Below, in pieces: positions 12,896-24,370 of a stretch of DNA of 64,000 nucleotides (within the stretch, counting starts at the first letter, position 1; every line of letters begins with the position of its first letter). The notes under the pieces were generated by a model. The model was not told the origin of the DNA. It saw nothing but the letters and a program-made list of their open reading frames with translations, and ran no database searches. Position numbers and translations under genes: made by a program. The DNA is from Haemaphysalis longicornis (Eukaryota > Arthropoda > Arachnida > Ixodida > Ixodidae): NCBI GenBank assembly GCA_013339765.2, contig CM023452.1, positions 157,984,977-158,048,976 of the forward strand. Direction: 5' to 3'.

Positions 12896-13094
12896 GCCCA
12901 GATAGCCGAATTGGTAAGGCATTCGACATGTAATCGAAAGGCGTGGGTTCGGTCCCCACTCTGGGCGCGTGTTTTTCTTTCTTTCTTTCTTCTGTATATT
13001 AAAAAAATGTTTACTTAATTAACCGTAGTGAAAAAGAAAAGAGCCTAACCACACCCCTATGCCTCCTTTGGCATTGTAGACTGCCGACCTATCT

Positions 13095-13100
<6 letters not shown>
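12896..13100 (+). mobile_element. tRNA-Thr-like SINE, copy with complete head
   Basis: Positions 12896-12966 fold as a tRNA: a 7-bp acceptor (GCCCAGA/TCTGGGC), a D arm with GCC/GGC stem and GAATTGGTAA loop, an anticodon stem TTCGA/TCGAA with loop CATGTAA (TGT, threonine), and a T arm GTGGG-TTCGGTC-CCCAC. The A and B boxes for RNA polymerase III are intact. It is followed directly by the SINE body also found at 12454-12620, not by a T-run terminator. Position 33 of the loop is A instead of the near-universal T, which argues for a SINE head rather than a working tRNA gene. Confidence 0.7.

Positions 13101-13162
<62 letters not shown>
13101..13162. repeat. (AT)31 microsatellite
   Basis: An uninterrupted run of AT dinucleotides, 62 bp long, starts exactly where the SINE body breaks off. 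SINE tails often seed microsatellites. Length polymorphism is expected. Confidence 0.95.
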
Positions 13163-13164
<2 letters not shown>

Positions 13165-15940
13165 TAATTGTATGTACGCTTGTGTAGGAGGAGGTGTGCG
13201 CATTCGCATCAAATTTCAAGTGTGATTTGCACCAGTGCCCAATTGTTACTTTACTTCCGAATTTTCGCGCTGATATTAAAGCCATATCACATTTCTCCCG
13301 CCCCAACTGCCACTCTTCTGCAGTCCTCGTAGAATAATAAATTGCCCATGTTAAACGGCACCAGACGAGGCATTTTTATATTGTTTTTGCGCTGAAGTTA
13401 CCTAAAGCAATGTGCGTATTTTTGCAAACAACGCTGGTGTGGTAGGAATGAAGGATTGCTATAAATAACAGGGCCCGTTCATTCGATGAAAGGCAAGACA
13501 TAGAAAGCAAGATCCCACTTGTCGCTCCATTAACTCTCTTATTGCACGACATACGACGAACTGCTGGCAAGCAGCCAAGTGAGAAGGAGCCGACGTCTGC
13601 TTTAAATTGCCCGAAACTTATTTCGGGTAAAAAAATCGAATCTCGAGGCGAAGCGTTTCCCGGCGATATGTAATGATGAGTGCAGGGTTTTCCTTGCGCA
13701 AGAATGGTCTGGGCCTTAAAGAGGCGTAGCCATGACAAGGTTAGGCAGTCTACAAGTCTGCACAAATACTTATTGTTCAAATTTATGTACTCAAGTGGCC
13801 TTAGAAAGTATCCGGGCTTACGGGAAGCACAAGTCACTCAAGTAGGGCTGAAGAGCTTTTAGAGCGCCCAATCTTTTCTTGCCCCGTCCGTATTTGGCAC
13901 AAATGTAATGCACCGTTATGTGGAAAGCTGTTCGGTTGATAATATCGCTAAAGCTTCACACGCGCATTAAGAAATAGGCTTGGGTGAGAGATTGGAAAAA
14001 ATTCGGCGCCAAACGAGTTGTAAGCATTCCCTTGGTTTGGAGTTAAATCTAATACTGAATCGCTGAATGCCACCCTTAACCAATAGCATTGGGTTGAATA
14101 AATTATCGTGATAATTTTCAGTCAGCAGGTGTTCCGTTAAATCACTGTTCGCGAAACTTTTATAGAATGTGCGAAACTTTACGGTGATGTGTATTAAACG
14201 GGTTCAGGTACAATCTGCTGCAATGAATTCTTCAGTTAGCAATCCAACTCTTTCATCTCAGCGCTTTAGTTTTAGTTACAATTTGGCGACTACGTAAGCG
14301 ATCTGCACCCAAATATAGTGTTAATTCTGTCAGTGTCACACAAGTCCATTTCTAGCTGGACGACACCTTACCGCTCAATATTTGAAGAAAGCAAAGCTGC
14401 ACGAGTCGCAGCCACTCTGAAGCATTTACTGTGGGCCGCAAAATTGGGAATTGGGGTGGTGGAAAAGGTAGAGCGATCCACAGCTAAATTTTAACTCCGG
14501 TGGGGAGGGAGGGAAGGGGAGCGAGGAGCAAAAATAACTCTGCATGTTAACAAACTATGACTGCAGGTAATATTTTGTTTGTGGATAACTTAGGCACCAT
14601 CTACGTGCGGCATTAATATCTGTTGTGACTAGAAACACCAGCCGTTTTGAAATTCAAGACAAACAATTTGGGAACGTATAGCGTGTACGACCTCACTTTT
14701 GAGGCTGTGCTTTTATTTTGTGTAAATTCCCTAATTTTGGCGTTTTTATTGTTGTTTTCTTGTTTTTTTTGCTTCTTCATCTTTCCATATTTTTTGGTTG
14801 CAATTTTGTAGTGGGCCTGGCCGCTCCTGAAAGGAAAACCTGCGCCATCCCATAGCGTCCTTACTGGCGAATACTGCGCAATCCCGACAAATACTGTACT
14901 CGAGAGGACGGTTGAAGCGGTCCATACGTGAGCGTTTTTTTTTTCTTTTTCAAACTATGAATTGGCATTGATTGTTTGAGTTACCAAAAGTCTTTTATCC
15001 CCCCACTCACTCACTTTCAATAACAGCTGCGGTCCCCCATAACTATTCAGTAAAAGAAAGTACGCACATATTTTGCAGCCCACCTTAGTAATCTTTCAAA
15101 CTGGATAAAGTACCACAAAAGTAATTTGAATAAACGAAACGATACCTTCAGATTATTTTAACTGACTGTTTAACGCAAGCGCAAAAAAGCCTGGCATCAG
15201 GCCAAAGATAAGGGAAATAACTGTAACTGTATACAATTCCTAATTACCTCAGTATCCGGATAATTGTCGCTAGAAGAAAAAAAGAATTTGCCGCAACATT
15301 GATTGATCTACTCACTGCTTATTGATGATTATTCAGAAGTTCGCAGCCCCCACAGCTTCGGTCATGTCTTGATATTTGCACGTTGCAGTTGCAGCACTCC
15401 AATCGCGTGTAGTAGCCGGGTGAATGAAATCAAGGAAGGAACAACATCGAAGCACCGTATCCTTCACAGACAGTGGATCAATTATTTAAGGGGGAAAAGC
15501 TGCCTCACGGTCCCTTTTTTGTAAAACCTTCCGAGCCACACAGTTCTCTTCAGTCCGTTGGCACTGCACTCGCATAAAAATCCAGCGACCGAGCAAAACT
15601 GGGATGAATGAGTATTACACGACGTTGCACGCAAGCTTCAGTGGGGAATATATCACACGTAACCACTGCGCGCCGAATGAAACCCTATGAACGATTCAGC
15701 GCTTCTGCCAATCCTAAACACCAGCCAGTGCACTCTCCGGAAACTCTGCCTGTCGCGTGGGGAATAGCGTCGCCGCCCTCCTTTCACGACCGCGCACGGA
15801 GGTTCGGCCGCACCGCTGAACCCGCGCCTCCCGAATAGCCTCGCGGCGGCCGCTGCGCCGGCGTCGGAACGCCAAGAGGCGGACGCGCGGAGGCGACAGG
15901 TGGCGCGAAGATCGCGGAAAGAGAGATAAAGGGAAGGACA
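13163..15940. other. Stretch without supported gene
   Basis: A minus-strand frame of 153 codons (13376-13837) has no recognisable motif. Low-complexity T-rich tracts occur at about 14700-14790 and 14930-14950. No transposon ends are recognised. The GC content rises sharply from about 15.7 kb. Confidence 0.4.
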
Positions 15941-16120
15941 TGGAAAAGGGGGATGTGGATTAAGAGGGCGGGGAAGCGCGATCGAAGCCAGAGGCCGGGA
16001 CATTTTTGGCGCAGGGATTTGTTCGCGTCGGATCTAGCAGTTCGCGTTCCGGCTTCGAGCGTGTCTCCGACTGGCTCGATCTCTCGTAAGGTAAAAACGA
16101 ATCGATGGACGCACGTCATT
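15690..16120. promoter_or_regulatory. GC-rich, CpG-rich block (possible promoter or exon repeat)
   Basis: Within otherwise AT-rich DNA this block is rich in CG dinucleotides (for example GCGGCGGCCGCTGCGCCGGCG near 15842). It has overlapping short open frames on both strands. Its right part belongs to a repeat also present at 52.6 kb. It could be a promoter-associated island or simply a GC-rich transposon end. No TATA or initiator can be assigned. Confidence 0.3.
15945..16117 (+). repeat. Exon-like repeat ending in a possible splice donor, copy 1
   Basis: This aligns by eye with 52650-52835 on the same strand. Shared blocks are GGGAC(A/T)TTTTTGGCGCAG, CTTCGAGCGTGTC or CTCGGGCGTGTC, ACT.G, AAGGTAAA and CGAATCGATGGACGCA. 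In both copies the block CGTAAG/AAAAG is followed by GGTAAA or GTAAAG, a plausible 5' splice site. The two copies are diverged. This may be the 5' transcribed exon of an abundant retroelement family. No ORF is conserved. Confidence 0.5.
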
Positions 16121-17730
16121 CGCGAAGGCATCGAATGGCGCTGACACAAATAGGAAATGGGGACGGTGTTGCGAAACTAGGGTTGCAGCAGCCACAATGT
16201 CTTTGTACATGTGTGTGTGTGTAAGCCGCCAGAACGATGGTGCAGACTGTACTCTTTTTTTCTTTCTTCTTAATTCCCTATGCCAGTAAACAAGAAATGA
16301 AGCAAAGCTGAGGGTTTTTTTTTTAATTTGGTCATCACTGGTGACAGCCATTTTGCAAAAAATTTTGCAGCAAAGTTTTGTTTCATACACAAGCTTTTTC
16401 CCCATTTCTTCAGTTGAAAACAATGCCACCGTAATAACTTTGGGGTTTCCTAGCTTGCTCTTTCGATGAAAACACGCACCCGTATTATTTCTCGCTTGGT
16501 TTTCTCGCCCAGTTCTGGGGATGAGATCAGGTTTGTGTCACCGAATTTCGTGCTTGTGAGTTTATTGCTGCGAGGTGTATGGTATAGTGAGCATGAAACA
16601 TGGCAATCCGACCACATTTGTACATTTTCAGTCCTGCGCGTTTCATTTCGTTTTTTTTAAGTGCGAATGCACTTCTTAAGCGACCCTGAATCACGCGTCC
16701 ACCGCCGTCCGTCCGTCCGCACCACATACCCACTTAGGGCGATTGGCCAAGAAGAGATGGGGCAACTGTTCAGCTGGATGCATTTTGAATATCTAAATTT
16801 TCACTTTTGTTCGGCAAGCCAAGTGACACGTTTCGCACGATGGGAAAATGTATGAGCGCGCCCAATCGCGTTCGCAGCCAATGATAACGTCACGCTGTGG
16901 TACACGCGTTGCCAACGAATGGTGACTTCATGCCAGCGGATATCTTAACCCTCGTTACCAGCCAACAGGTCGTCGCATGGGCGTAGCGACGGTATATGCA
17001 ACGTCCTGCGTTTCATACAAACTTTGCCAGTGAGGGGAAAATCTGTGCTGACTTCACGCAGCTATGAAACCACTTGTTTTTAGCCAACTGAGCCAAGCAC
17101 TGCACTTCTGATGGCGACTTCAACTGTAGTTGTTTAAAAACAATACATGTGTACCTTGGTGATTGGAGAGATGTAGAATGGAGACAAAAACTGCCGCGTA
17201 TCGGCTCCTTTCGTTTAAAATGTCGACGAAAGACTATGGTCCAATGGCGCTCAAGGAAAGTAAAGGCTTGCTTCTCTTTACCACTCACCCCTCATGCTGT
17301 TCCTCTCCCGTCTCGTTAATCCAAAACCAACACGGCAGATGTTTGCTGAAGTCAATTTAAATTTACCCGCGCTCCAATGCTCCAAGTACGGTGTCTCGAT
17401 GCCAGCGGTGACGTACGGAGGAGACACCCGTAAATTGAGGCACCCTTCCAAATGTTTATAGAACCACGCTGCCGAACTCCACGAGTGCTCCAAGGGGAAC
17501 ATGGATCTCATCTGGCGGGACCTTTCGTTGGTACTGCGGTTTCATTTCTTAATTAAGTGACACCAGGAGGTAGCGAAGGGCAACAGCGGGCGACGGTTTT
17601 CTGCCTATGATGTATTGTTTCATTTGCTATCACAAAAAGTAAGTATCCCCGAGTTTTTAAATAAAGGGACACTTCAGATATCGCTTATGTATTGATTTTC
17701 TGCCTTATATTTGCGTGCTGTGCTGTTCTG
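16121..17730. other. Stretch without supported gene
   Basis: This contains the palindrome AGTGCGAATGCACTT (about 16660-16674), followed by a GTCCGTCCGTCCG run, a combination that looks like a repeat end, and a GC-rich block at about 16855-17000. No coding region is recognised. Confidence 0.4.
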
Positions 17731-17734
17731 GCTC

Positions 17735-17775
17735 AGAGAGAGAGAAACAACATCTTTATTGCCATAAATGTTTAC
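17735..17775 (-). repeat. Possible retroposon 3' end
   Basis: The reverse complement reads CAATAAAGATGTTGTTTCTC followed by a TCTCTC run. That is an AATAAA-like signal followed by a simple-sequence tail, as at the 3' end of non-LTR retroposons. No upstream coding region is recognised, so it would be a severely truncated copy. Confidence 0.3.
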
Positions 17776-18119
17776 AAGTAAGAACATTGACAGCAGACCT
17801 AGACGTTTAAATTTGGCTTAGGGTATATATGACTATTTCGCAGCTTTTGTTTCACTTTGGCAGGGTGGCTGAATCGAGTCGCAGACAGACAAACACGCAG
17901 ACAGATCCAAATGTCTGCGTTGATGTCGCCCAAGAAAAACTATCTTCTTTCATATTGTCGCGATGACGTTAAGACATTTGTACGGCGAAGTAAGGGTTTA
18001 TTTACACGGCTTGGGTGAGTACCTTTCCTGAACTTGGTGTCCGAGCCACGAATCCGCCAAAAGCACCACGTTTTAGGTGCGGAGTACCTTACGAGGGCAC
18101 AATGTCCGTCCACGTCCGT

Positions 18120-18240
18120 GCGCATGGCATTGAAAATCGCAAAATTCACACAGGCACCGGCAGGATTCCAGCCTGTGTCTGGTAGACCAGAAAGAGTTAG
18201 TGCCAGCCGTCTTATCCATTGGGCTACGACCGCGAGTTAG
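18120..18240 (-). mobile_element. Candidate tRNA-derived SINE (tRNA-Arg-like head)
   Basis: The reverse complement contains TAGCCCAATGGATAAGACGG, a good match to a tRNA D-arm/A box, about 15-20 bases after the expected acceptor position. A palindrome GTCTGGTAGACCAGAC and a weak B-box-like GGAATCCTGCC follow. The downstream sequence (GACGTGGACGGACATTGTGC) recurs in diverged form at about 18300-18330. I infer a degenerate SINE. It does not fold as a complete tRNA. Confidence 0.4.
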
Positions 18241-18360
18241 TACCCGAGAGTTAAATGGCTTGTTCCCTCGCCTGTAACCTTGCAGAGTACATAGGACCTC
18301 CCAATGTCCGTCCGCGTGCATCCGTGCCCACACCAAGATCAAGCGAAAATCACGCGAAAT

Positions 18361-18428
18361 TCGATTTGAGCCGTGAGTTGCAGTATCATTTAGGAAATAC
18401 TCATGGAGCAACTCACGGCTCAAATCGA
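18361..18428. repeat. Perfect 21-bp inverted repeat with 26-base loop
   Basis: The 21 bases at 18361-18381 are exactly the reverse complement of 18408-18428. The loop adds AGTAT/ATACT pairing, which would extend the stem. The RNA would be a hairpin of about 68 nt, the size of a pre-miRNA, or the centre of a snap-back element. A perfect stem in otherwise decayed DNA implies recent origin or selection. No flanking transposon ends are seen. Confidence 0.8.
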
Positions 18429-19149
18429 AGGACAGTCGGGCGCATATAGGATGTTACTCGGGGCGCAGCTAGCATGTCACTTCGAGTTCCCGTAATCCAC
18501 ACCCTCGCTGTCATCCCCGGAATGGAGATGCTGCCATTTTTTCTCCTCGTCGCCGCGATGTTCCCGCCGGCGGCCAGTGATTTATCCCGTGCCATATGCT
18601 GAGCATAACATTCCATAATTTCGGTAGCGTTACATTTCATTCTCCACAGACGACACCCCCTGATGAGTCGCTCATCAGCCAGAGGGTATAAGTCTTAACC
18701 GGGCGACAACATGAACAGGTCGGGTGTTGCTTGATCGGCGCCCATTTGTTGTGAGTCGTGAGATCACGTAAGTCACGTGGCTTACTCGATGGAAATAAAA
18801 TTGCGCTAAAAGGACGGCACGACAGAAGAAGACACACCACACCGCGCAGCCTAACAATTTGAGTTGGTTTCCACGATCATATATACTAATGGAGTAAACA
18901 CGTGGAACCAAGGGAAGTTACAAATACAAAACTAAAATCGCAAAAAACAAATAAATCAATATAAAAGACGGATACTTCCCCCTGGGACACATGCCGTCTC
19001 CAAATGATTAGACCCCACCAAGAAACACGATTTCTTTGCCCAACAACGATAGTGAAGCAACACTAATGCAAACATCACCCGCGGGCACACTTTCACGTGC
19101 CTCTGTTATTTCCTGCGTGAGCGAGTCACGGCTCCTCGCGAGCACTTTT

Positions 19150-19775
19150 TTTTTTCAAAAAATGGAGCCCACTTGGCATCCCGGAAATCAATGCCAAGAT
19201 GCCCGCTTATCGAGTACTAACATTATTCTTGAGCTCACGGAGTCTATCATTATACATCTGCCACTTTGGCCGATAAATACGTTTTTGCCGTGCAACGGAA
19301 TCAAGTAAACCACACCCTCCGTGCAGGCAACGAACTTACTATGGTTCTTCGTGCGGCACCCATTTTCTTCTTTTCGAGTGCAGTTGGCCTGGCGACAAAG
19401 CTTTACTAGGTTGTCGGGTGCAGAAAAGGCCATAATCCTCCATGTACGTCGAGCGATACGCTTGAGGTTGTGACTCAGCTGGTGGACGTAAGGAATCACC
19501 GCGATTTTCTGTTTGTCTCTGAGATTCATGCAGCCTGCTGGCCTCGTCGTGTCTCGCTCTACCAGCCTAGCCTCTTTAAGCACCTTTTGGGCTCCTAACA
19601 CAAACATGTGTATGGTTAGCCGAAACTCGATAATCGCTCAGCTTGCTGAGCCAGGCTAGCCGCCATCATGTGCGGGCATAATTTTGATAAGGCATTCCTG
19701 CCGCACATGGTAGCAATGGCTCTCTTATCCAGCCTGGAGTGGGAAGACCTGAACGGAAGGAGTGGTTTGATCGCC
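19150..19775 (-). pseudogene. Penelope-like retroelement, C-terminal fragment with GIY-YIG endonuclease
   Basis: Two minus-strand frames make up one diverged C-terminal region. The upstream part (about 19630-19770) reads FRSSHSRLDKRAIATM and CPHMMAASLAQQAERL. The downstream part (ORF 19188-19607) reads IPYVHQLSHNLKRIARRTW, then FSAPDNLVKLC, then a Cys-rich linker, then VVYLIPL...FIGQSGRC. The last block is the GIY-YIG endonuclease core of Penelope-like elements (VVY at 19305-19313, FIG at 19269-19277). A frameshift separates the two frames, and the reverse transcriptase part upstream is not recognisable, so this is a dead fragment. It lies back to back with a CR1-like LINE starting near 20.3 kb on the other strand. 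Confidence 0.7.
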
Positions 19776-19985
19776 CTAGGAACGTAAGAACAGAATACAT
19801 GGTTGCTGGTGAAATCCCGGCCCTTTTCGAACTGTGCGGCCATTACCTGCCACCCCAATGTTATCTAAAAAGGCGTAAAAACGAAGCCATGATTTACAAG
19901 CCGGTCACATCTTTTAGCTGAGAAACTGGAAAGGGCATACAGCACTTACCTGTGCAATGCGTCAGACCAAAATTTTTGTAGGGTA

Positions 19986-20318
19986 ATGGAAGTTGGCCTT
20001 AATTTAGAGGTAATGAAAGAGCAGCGAAAACTGCTCGTCTTCAGTCCTTTCACTCAGGAATTCGTCATTATAAAGTTACCCTCAGGAAACATGGGAAATA
20101 AAAAAATAAGGGTCTGTTTCAAACCCTGCCGGGAAAAAAATTGTCCCATCATTGATAATGCTGCTGAAAAAGATGAGGAGCTTTTATTTCGTATTGTAGC
20201 TCTGTTTTTGCCGTCTCAGGTATGCAAGCAAATACGTGTGATTCATGTTTACTTTCCCTGTTCGAGCTTCAGATTGACGATGTTGTATTTTACAGCTACG
20301 GATATGAAACCCTACTAA
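19986..20318 (+). other. Unidentified 110-codon frame upstream of the LINE fragment
   Basis: This open plus-strand frame begins MEVGLNLEVMKEQRKLLVFS and contains a basic Cys-containing stretch (KKIRVCFKPCREKNCPI). It ends where CR1-like reverse transcriptase sequence begins and may be a remnant of the same LINE ORF2. I could not match it to a domain. Confidence 0.25.
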
Positions 20319-21170
20319 TCCACCTGGATGTATCAAAAGCTTTCGGGCCTGATCGACTGCACAACGCTCTCTTGAAATCTTGAGCTGACATAGTGTCTGC
20401 CTAATTAGTGATACTATTTTAAAATTTACTACGCGATTGTTTCCTACCGATTGATTGGAAACTGTCTTCGCGAAACGGGGCCTCAAATGACTGGTTACAA
20501 TTATCTTCCCGTATTATTACAGCTGCGACATTTTTGGATATGTCTAGTACTAATCCATATGGAGCACTCGTAAGCCACTTCCTTATTCATTAAACGTCCA
20601 CCTGGCTTCCAAAAGAACCATTCCTTTGTTACCCAGTTAACTGAACGTACTCATGGAGTAGCAGACGTAGTGGAACCGCCGAACCAGTGTCTACTGTGTT
20701 TTTCTAGGCATAGGGAAAGCATTTGTTCTGGTGCCACAAAACTAACTATTGAGAATAAACAAGTGAATGCAAAATAACCTGCAAGTTAGAGGATAGATAG
20801 CAGAGTAGGTAAATTCAAGGTAGCAGTACGTCGTAGTGAACAGTAAATGTTAAATCTATTACTAGTGTGACGGAAGGGTTCTCTCATGCATAACTAAGTC
20901 AATAGTTGTTGCTTCATTGTATATTAGTGACATTTTTGTTTCAATGTATATTAGTGACATTTTTGTGGAAGCCAAATCATCCACGAAAGTGTTTCCAGAT
21001 GACTGCATTGTTTATGGCACAATGAACTGTGAAAATATTCGGGTTGCAGCTCAAGAAGCCTTTCAAAGCACCTATATATGGTGCTAAAAGTCTCTGATGC
21101 GACTGCAGTTGGGTAACATAGTGTGTATGACGTTCTGCAGAAGAAAAGCAGTCATTATCTGGCGATAAAT
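20305..21170 (+). pseudogene. CR1/Jockey-like LINE reverse transcriptase fragment
   Basis: In shifting plus-strand frames the following blocks are readable: HLDVSKAFGPDRLHNALLKS (20310 on, the region before the RT fingers), a diverged NYRPIS region, TQLTERTH near 20630, then YISDIFVEAKSSTKVFPDDC with the catalytic aspartates as FPDDC at 20992-21006 (family norm F-ADD), and finally a MRLQLGN/TFCRRK tail matching the post-RT region. Many stops and frameshifts interrupt it, so it is an old dead copy. A 25-bp direct duplication (ATTGTATATTAGTGACATTT twice, about 20908-20957) lies just before the catalytic motif. Confidence 0.7.
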
Positions 21171-21835
21171 TATTTAATTACGAATTTACGAATGTAAGAT
21201 GTAGTATTATATCGGTGAGATCGCGTTTTTTCGCCGGCGTTAGTGTGCATAATTTTTGTGCATATCAAATACAAGCAAATCACCATAGCAAGTACCCTCA
21301 ATAACACACTTTGCTGCACATAGAAGGTTATAATAAAAAGAAAATATTCCAAGAAAGCCAAGGTTTGGGGTGGTGCACCTATTCAAGACGAAATTAAAGA
21401 TATAGAACATGTTACAGGGTTTTTGGAAGCGTTGCCCGAATTATCTCCATAGCATGAGCGCCAATCAAAAAATTTACATAACCTTACTTTACGAGCGCTT
21501 GCCCCAAAGAAAAAAGGTTTTTTTTTCTTAAAATATGCTCAACCCCCCAGGAACGAAACTTTTGTACGTCCGTACAGTATGAAAACAAGTGCACAATGCG
21601 TGGTTGGTTGAAAAGAGGAATCATTTTTAAAAATTGTGCGAAAGAAAGGGGGTATATATATAAAAATAAAGAAAGTATGTATGTATATATATGTATATAT
21701 GTATATATTTATATATATATGTAATGGAACTACACTGGAAACTATTTAGCCCAGTTTACCGCTTTTGCAAAAAAATTGCAGCAGCTTGTACAAAGGGTTC
21801 ACGCCTGGCGAAAAGCACGGCTGTTGCACCTTTCC
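21171..21835. other. Stretch without supported gene, with TATA-rich low complexity
   Basis: AT-rich. It contains a (TATATG)n-like low-complexity tract at about 21650-21722. No coding sequence is recognised. Confidence 0.5.
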
Positions 21836-21837
21836 CT

Positions 21838-21962
21838 ACCTCGGATACTAGGCTGTTCCATTATCATCAGTAGCAACACCGCACCCGGTCGACTGCAGGA
21901 AGAAGGCCTCTCCCATCGACCTCCAACCGCTCCTGTCCCGCACCACTGGAATCAACTCCTTG
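21838..21962 (-). mobile_element. LINE 3'-end fragment
   Basis: The reverse complement reads GGACAGGAGCGGTTGGAGGTC, then GGCCTTCTTCCTGCAGTCGA, then CTGATGATAATGG. The same 3' end, with GATGATGAT tail, occurs on the plus strand at about 55350-55425. This is the extreme C-terminus plus tail of an RTE-like non-LTR retroposon. It abuts the left end of the large inverted repeat at about 21.98 kb. Confidence 0.5.
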
Positions 21963-21984
21963 CCTCTGAATTTCCATATTTTTA

Positions 21985-24370
21985 CGGCCTAGCCTTTGGC
22001 GCCACGTTCTTTGGGTGAGCGGCGCCCCCGTCGTCTGTGTAACGAAGCGAACAGTGGCAAGACCAAAGAGTGAAAGAAATGAGAGGTGGATTCACCGTAG
22101 AGGCGCGAGACGTTTCTCCGAAAGTGTGCCTGGGGTTGAGGGTTGTATGCTGTGCACGCACGAGACGCTCCACTGCACGACTCTTGACTTGAACGTCAGA
22201 AGGGCGGGCGGGTGACGATGATGGGCGTTCGCTTCCTAAGACGCAGTTCGCGGCCCCTTCCTGACACGCACTTCGCGCCGCCGAGGCTGAGGCTCACCAT
22301 TGCTGCCATGGGGAGAACGCACGAGGGAGTTTTTTCTAGGGGCACTGCAAATTTCAAGAGTGAGTGCCTAACTGCGTGCAAAGCAACCGGCCGGGCGCTT
22401 CGTAATCCGCTGCAGCTAAACGAGCTTCCATAGCGCAGAACCAGCAACGCCGACACCCGAACAACCAGTGAGTTCTGAATAATGAGCAACGCAACAAGGT
22501 GATGGTATTTCGTCCGCCTCTCCAAATGCAAGTTTTTTGGAACCGTACTAATATGTCTGTCTGAAATTATTTGCCTCAATATATTTTGCTTAGTCAAGAA
22601 AAACTATGCAACTGCGCCCAAAAATCGCAATAGAGGTATTGTTATCGCTAGCCATTTTTACCCCTGCAATACGTAATTGGCCTTCTTTCGTTTGTAGACC
22701 CATCTATTGGTGTGCAGTCAGTCAACCTGGTGGTTCCCTGATTGTCATTTCGAGGAATTACGTCGGCAGCCGAACTCCATGTCTTTTTTTTTATTTAAGC
22801 TAAGATATCTTCTGTCCAAGTTTGTTATCTTATAAGGTAGCTCGTTTCTTGCCTGTAAGAGTTACTCCGATCGTTTTTCGTTCTATTCTCAGCTGAACAA
22901 ACTTTAGTTTTCTTTCAACTTGCTTCCGCAATGTACCTATTTCTTACGTCATCACCTCATATTTATTTACAAACTTTCCTGTGAATGTTCTCTATGAATA
23001 GCCGGCAGGATCATCTTGTCTGCAGAATTTCACTACTGTGCCAAAGTGTACCGCGTTACCACGTGCTGTGACCCGCGGCAAACACCGGCGGCTACGTCCG
23101 CGCACTGAAACCAAAGAAAATGCTGTGCTCCTGAAATGCGATGACAGATCAGAGGAATAGATGCCTGTTTTATAACACGACAGATTACGATTCAATTCCG
23201 GGCATAGGAAGCCTCATTTTTTTCGATCCGGTTTGATGCACATGTCATTGTTCCGGACCGCTGCTGACCCGTGCCCTTTGGCCCTTTTCGGCGGCCCATT
23301 GATTAGATTCTTGGCGTGCCGGCTTACATGTCCTGGATTGGTTACCCGTGACCTCCCTAACCACATTTTTGATGAGGCTTCTGGGAGCTTTGTGCGACGG
23401 ATGGATTTGTGTCGAGCTAAGCAGCTCTGCTCGGATTATTGTATCTGGAACGGAACACACAAAATCATAGCTTTATGTTTCTCAAGGTCAGTTTTTGAAA
23501 CATGTTCTAAATTTGCAGTTACATTATACCATTACATTTTTTACATATTTATGGCTCGGAAAGAGATGTGCGATCACGCTTAATCCCTGTCAACTAAACG
23601 ATGAATTTTTGTATTGCAGTCACTCTGGTATGCTGCCTAAGCAAGAAATGTAGACGTCCAGGTGTGGTTAAACAATCTCCAAACTGTGCGCGTTTTTTTA
23701 GTAAAACTTCAATAAAAGCCTCTCGCAACTACAAGCGACACTAAAATCACAAAATGTATGTACTTTTTGCATCTTAGATGTGATTGCTTTGGGCCAGAAA
23801 AGCCTTCTCAGGACGTTAGAAGGGTTTCTTTTCGCGTATACCACATTTCAAGATGGTTTGAAAGAAACGATCTCGTGTCATCTCAGACCAGCGTTAACAA
23901 TAACCGAAAATGTATAAGGGACCTCCTTGATGACTGAGGAAAAAAACTGAAAATATCTATTTTTATTAGGGCAAATGTTTCACTCTCACGTTAAAAGTGA
24001 AGAGACACCGTTGTTGTCATCGACGTTACACACAAGGTTTCAAAACGGCCACTCCGCTTAAGAGAAAATAAATTGGGCTGGCGTGGTATTTGAGCACGGC
24101 AAGCAAGAGCGGCCGCTGCAGATGCGCTAACCATGGCGCTAAACCTGCCTGCTACCGGAATGAAGAAGAAATTAATCTGATTGAACGGTGCGCTGTGTAA
24201 GTGAACGCGACGACACGTAAATTAAACCGCTGCGTGCGAAGGAGAGAGCTCCCTATGAGAAGGCTGTCCCGTTTATTACACGAGTCTGCGGTCCGAGTAA
24301 TTAGCTTTAAAAAGATGAATATAGGACAGCGACGAAAAAAAGTGGCAGTGGAAGTAAAAAAGGCGCGTTC
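21985..24370 (+). repeat. Left arm of a large inverted repeat (about 2.4 kb)
   Basis: This whole segment aligns collinearly, with indels, to the reverse complement of 24640-27110. Matching blocks are 22010-22480 with 26570-27090, 22740-22780 with 26264-26302, 23230-23470 with 25580-25800, 23700-23840 with 25190-25320, 24060-24225 with 24790-24960, and 24225-24365 with 24645-24790. By eye identity is roughly 65-75%, so the duplication is old. On its minus strand near 22700-22790 it contains a diverged LINE C-terminal block (IPRNDN) that has a plus-strand counterpart in the right arm. No complete gene is recognised. Confidence 0.8.

Noticed and set aside
12896..12966. A functional tRNA-Thr gene
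   Set aside because: It folds well, but position 33 is A, no T-run terminator follows, and the flanking body is shared with a truncated copy at 12454, so it is the head of a SINE.
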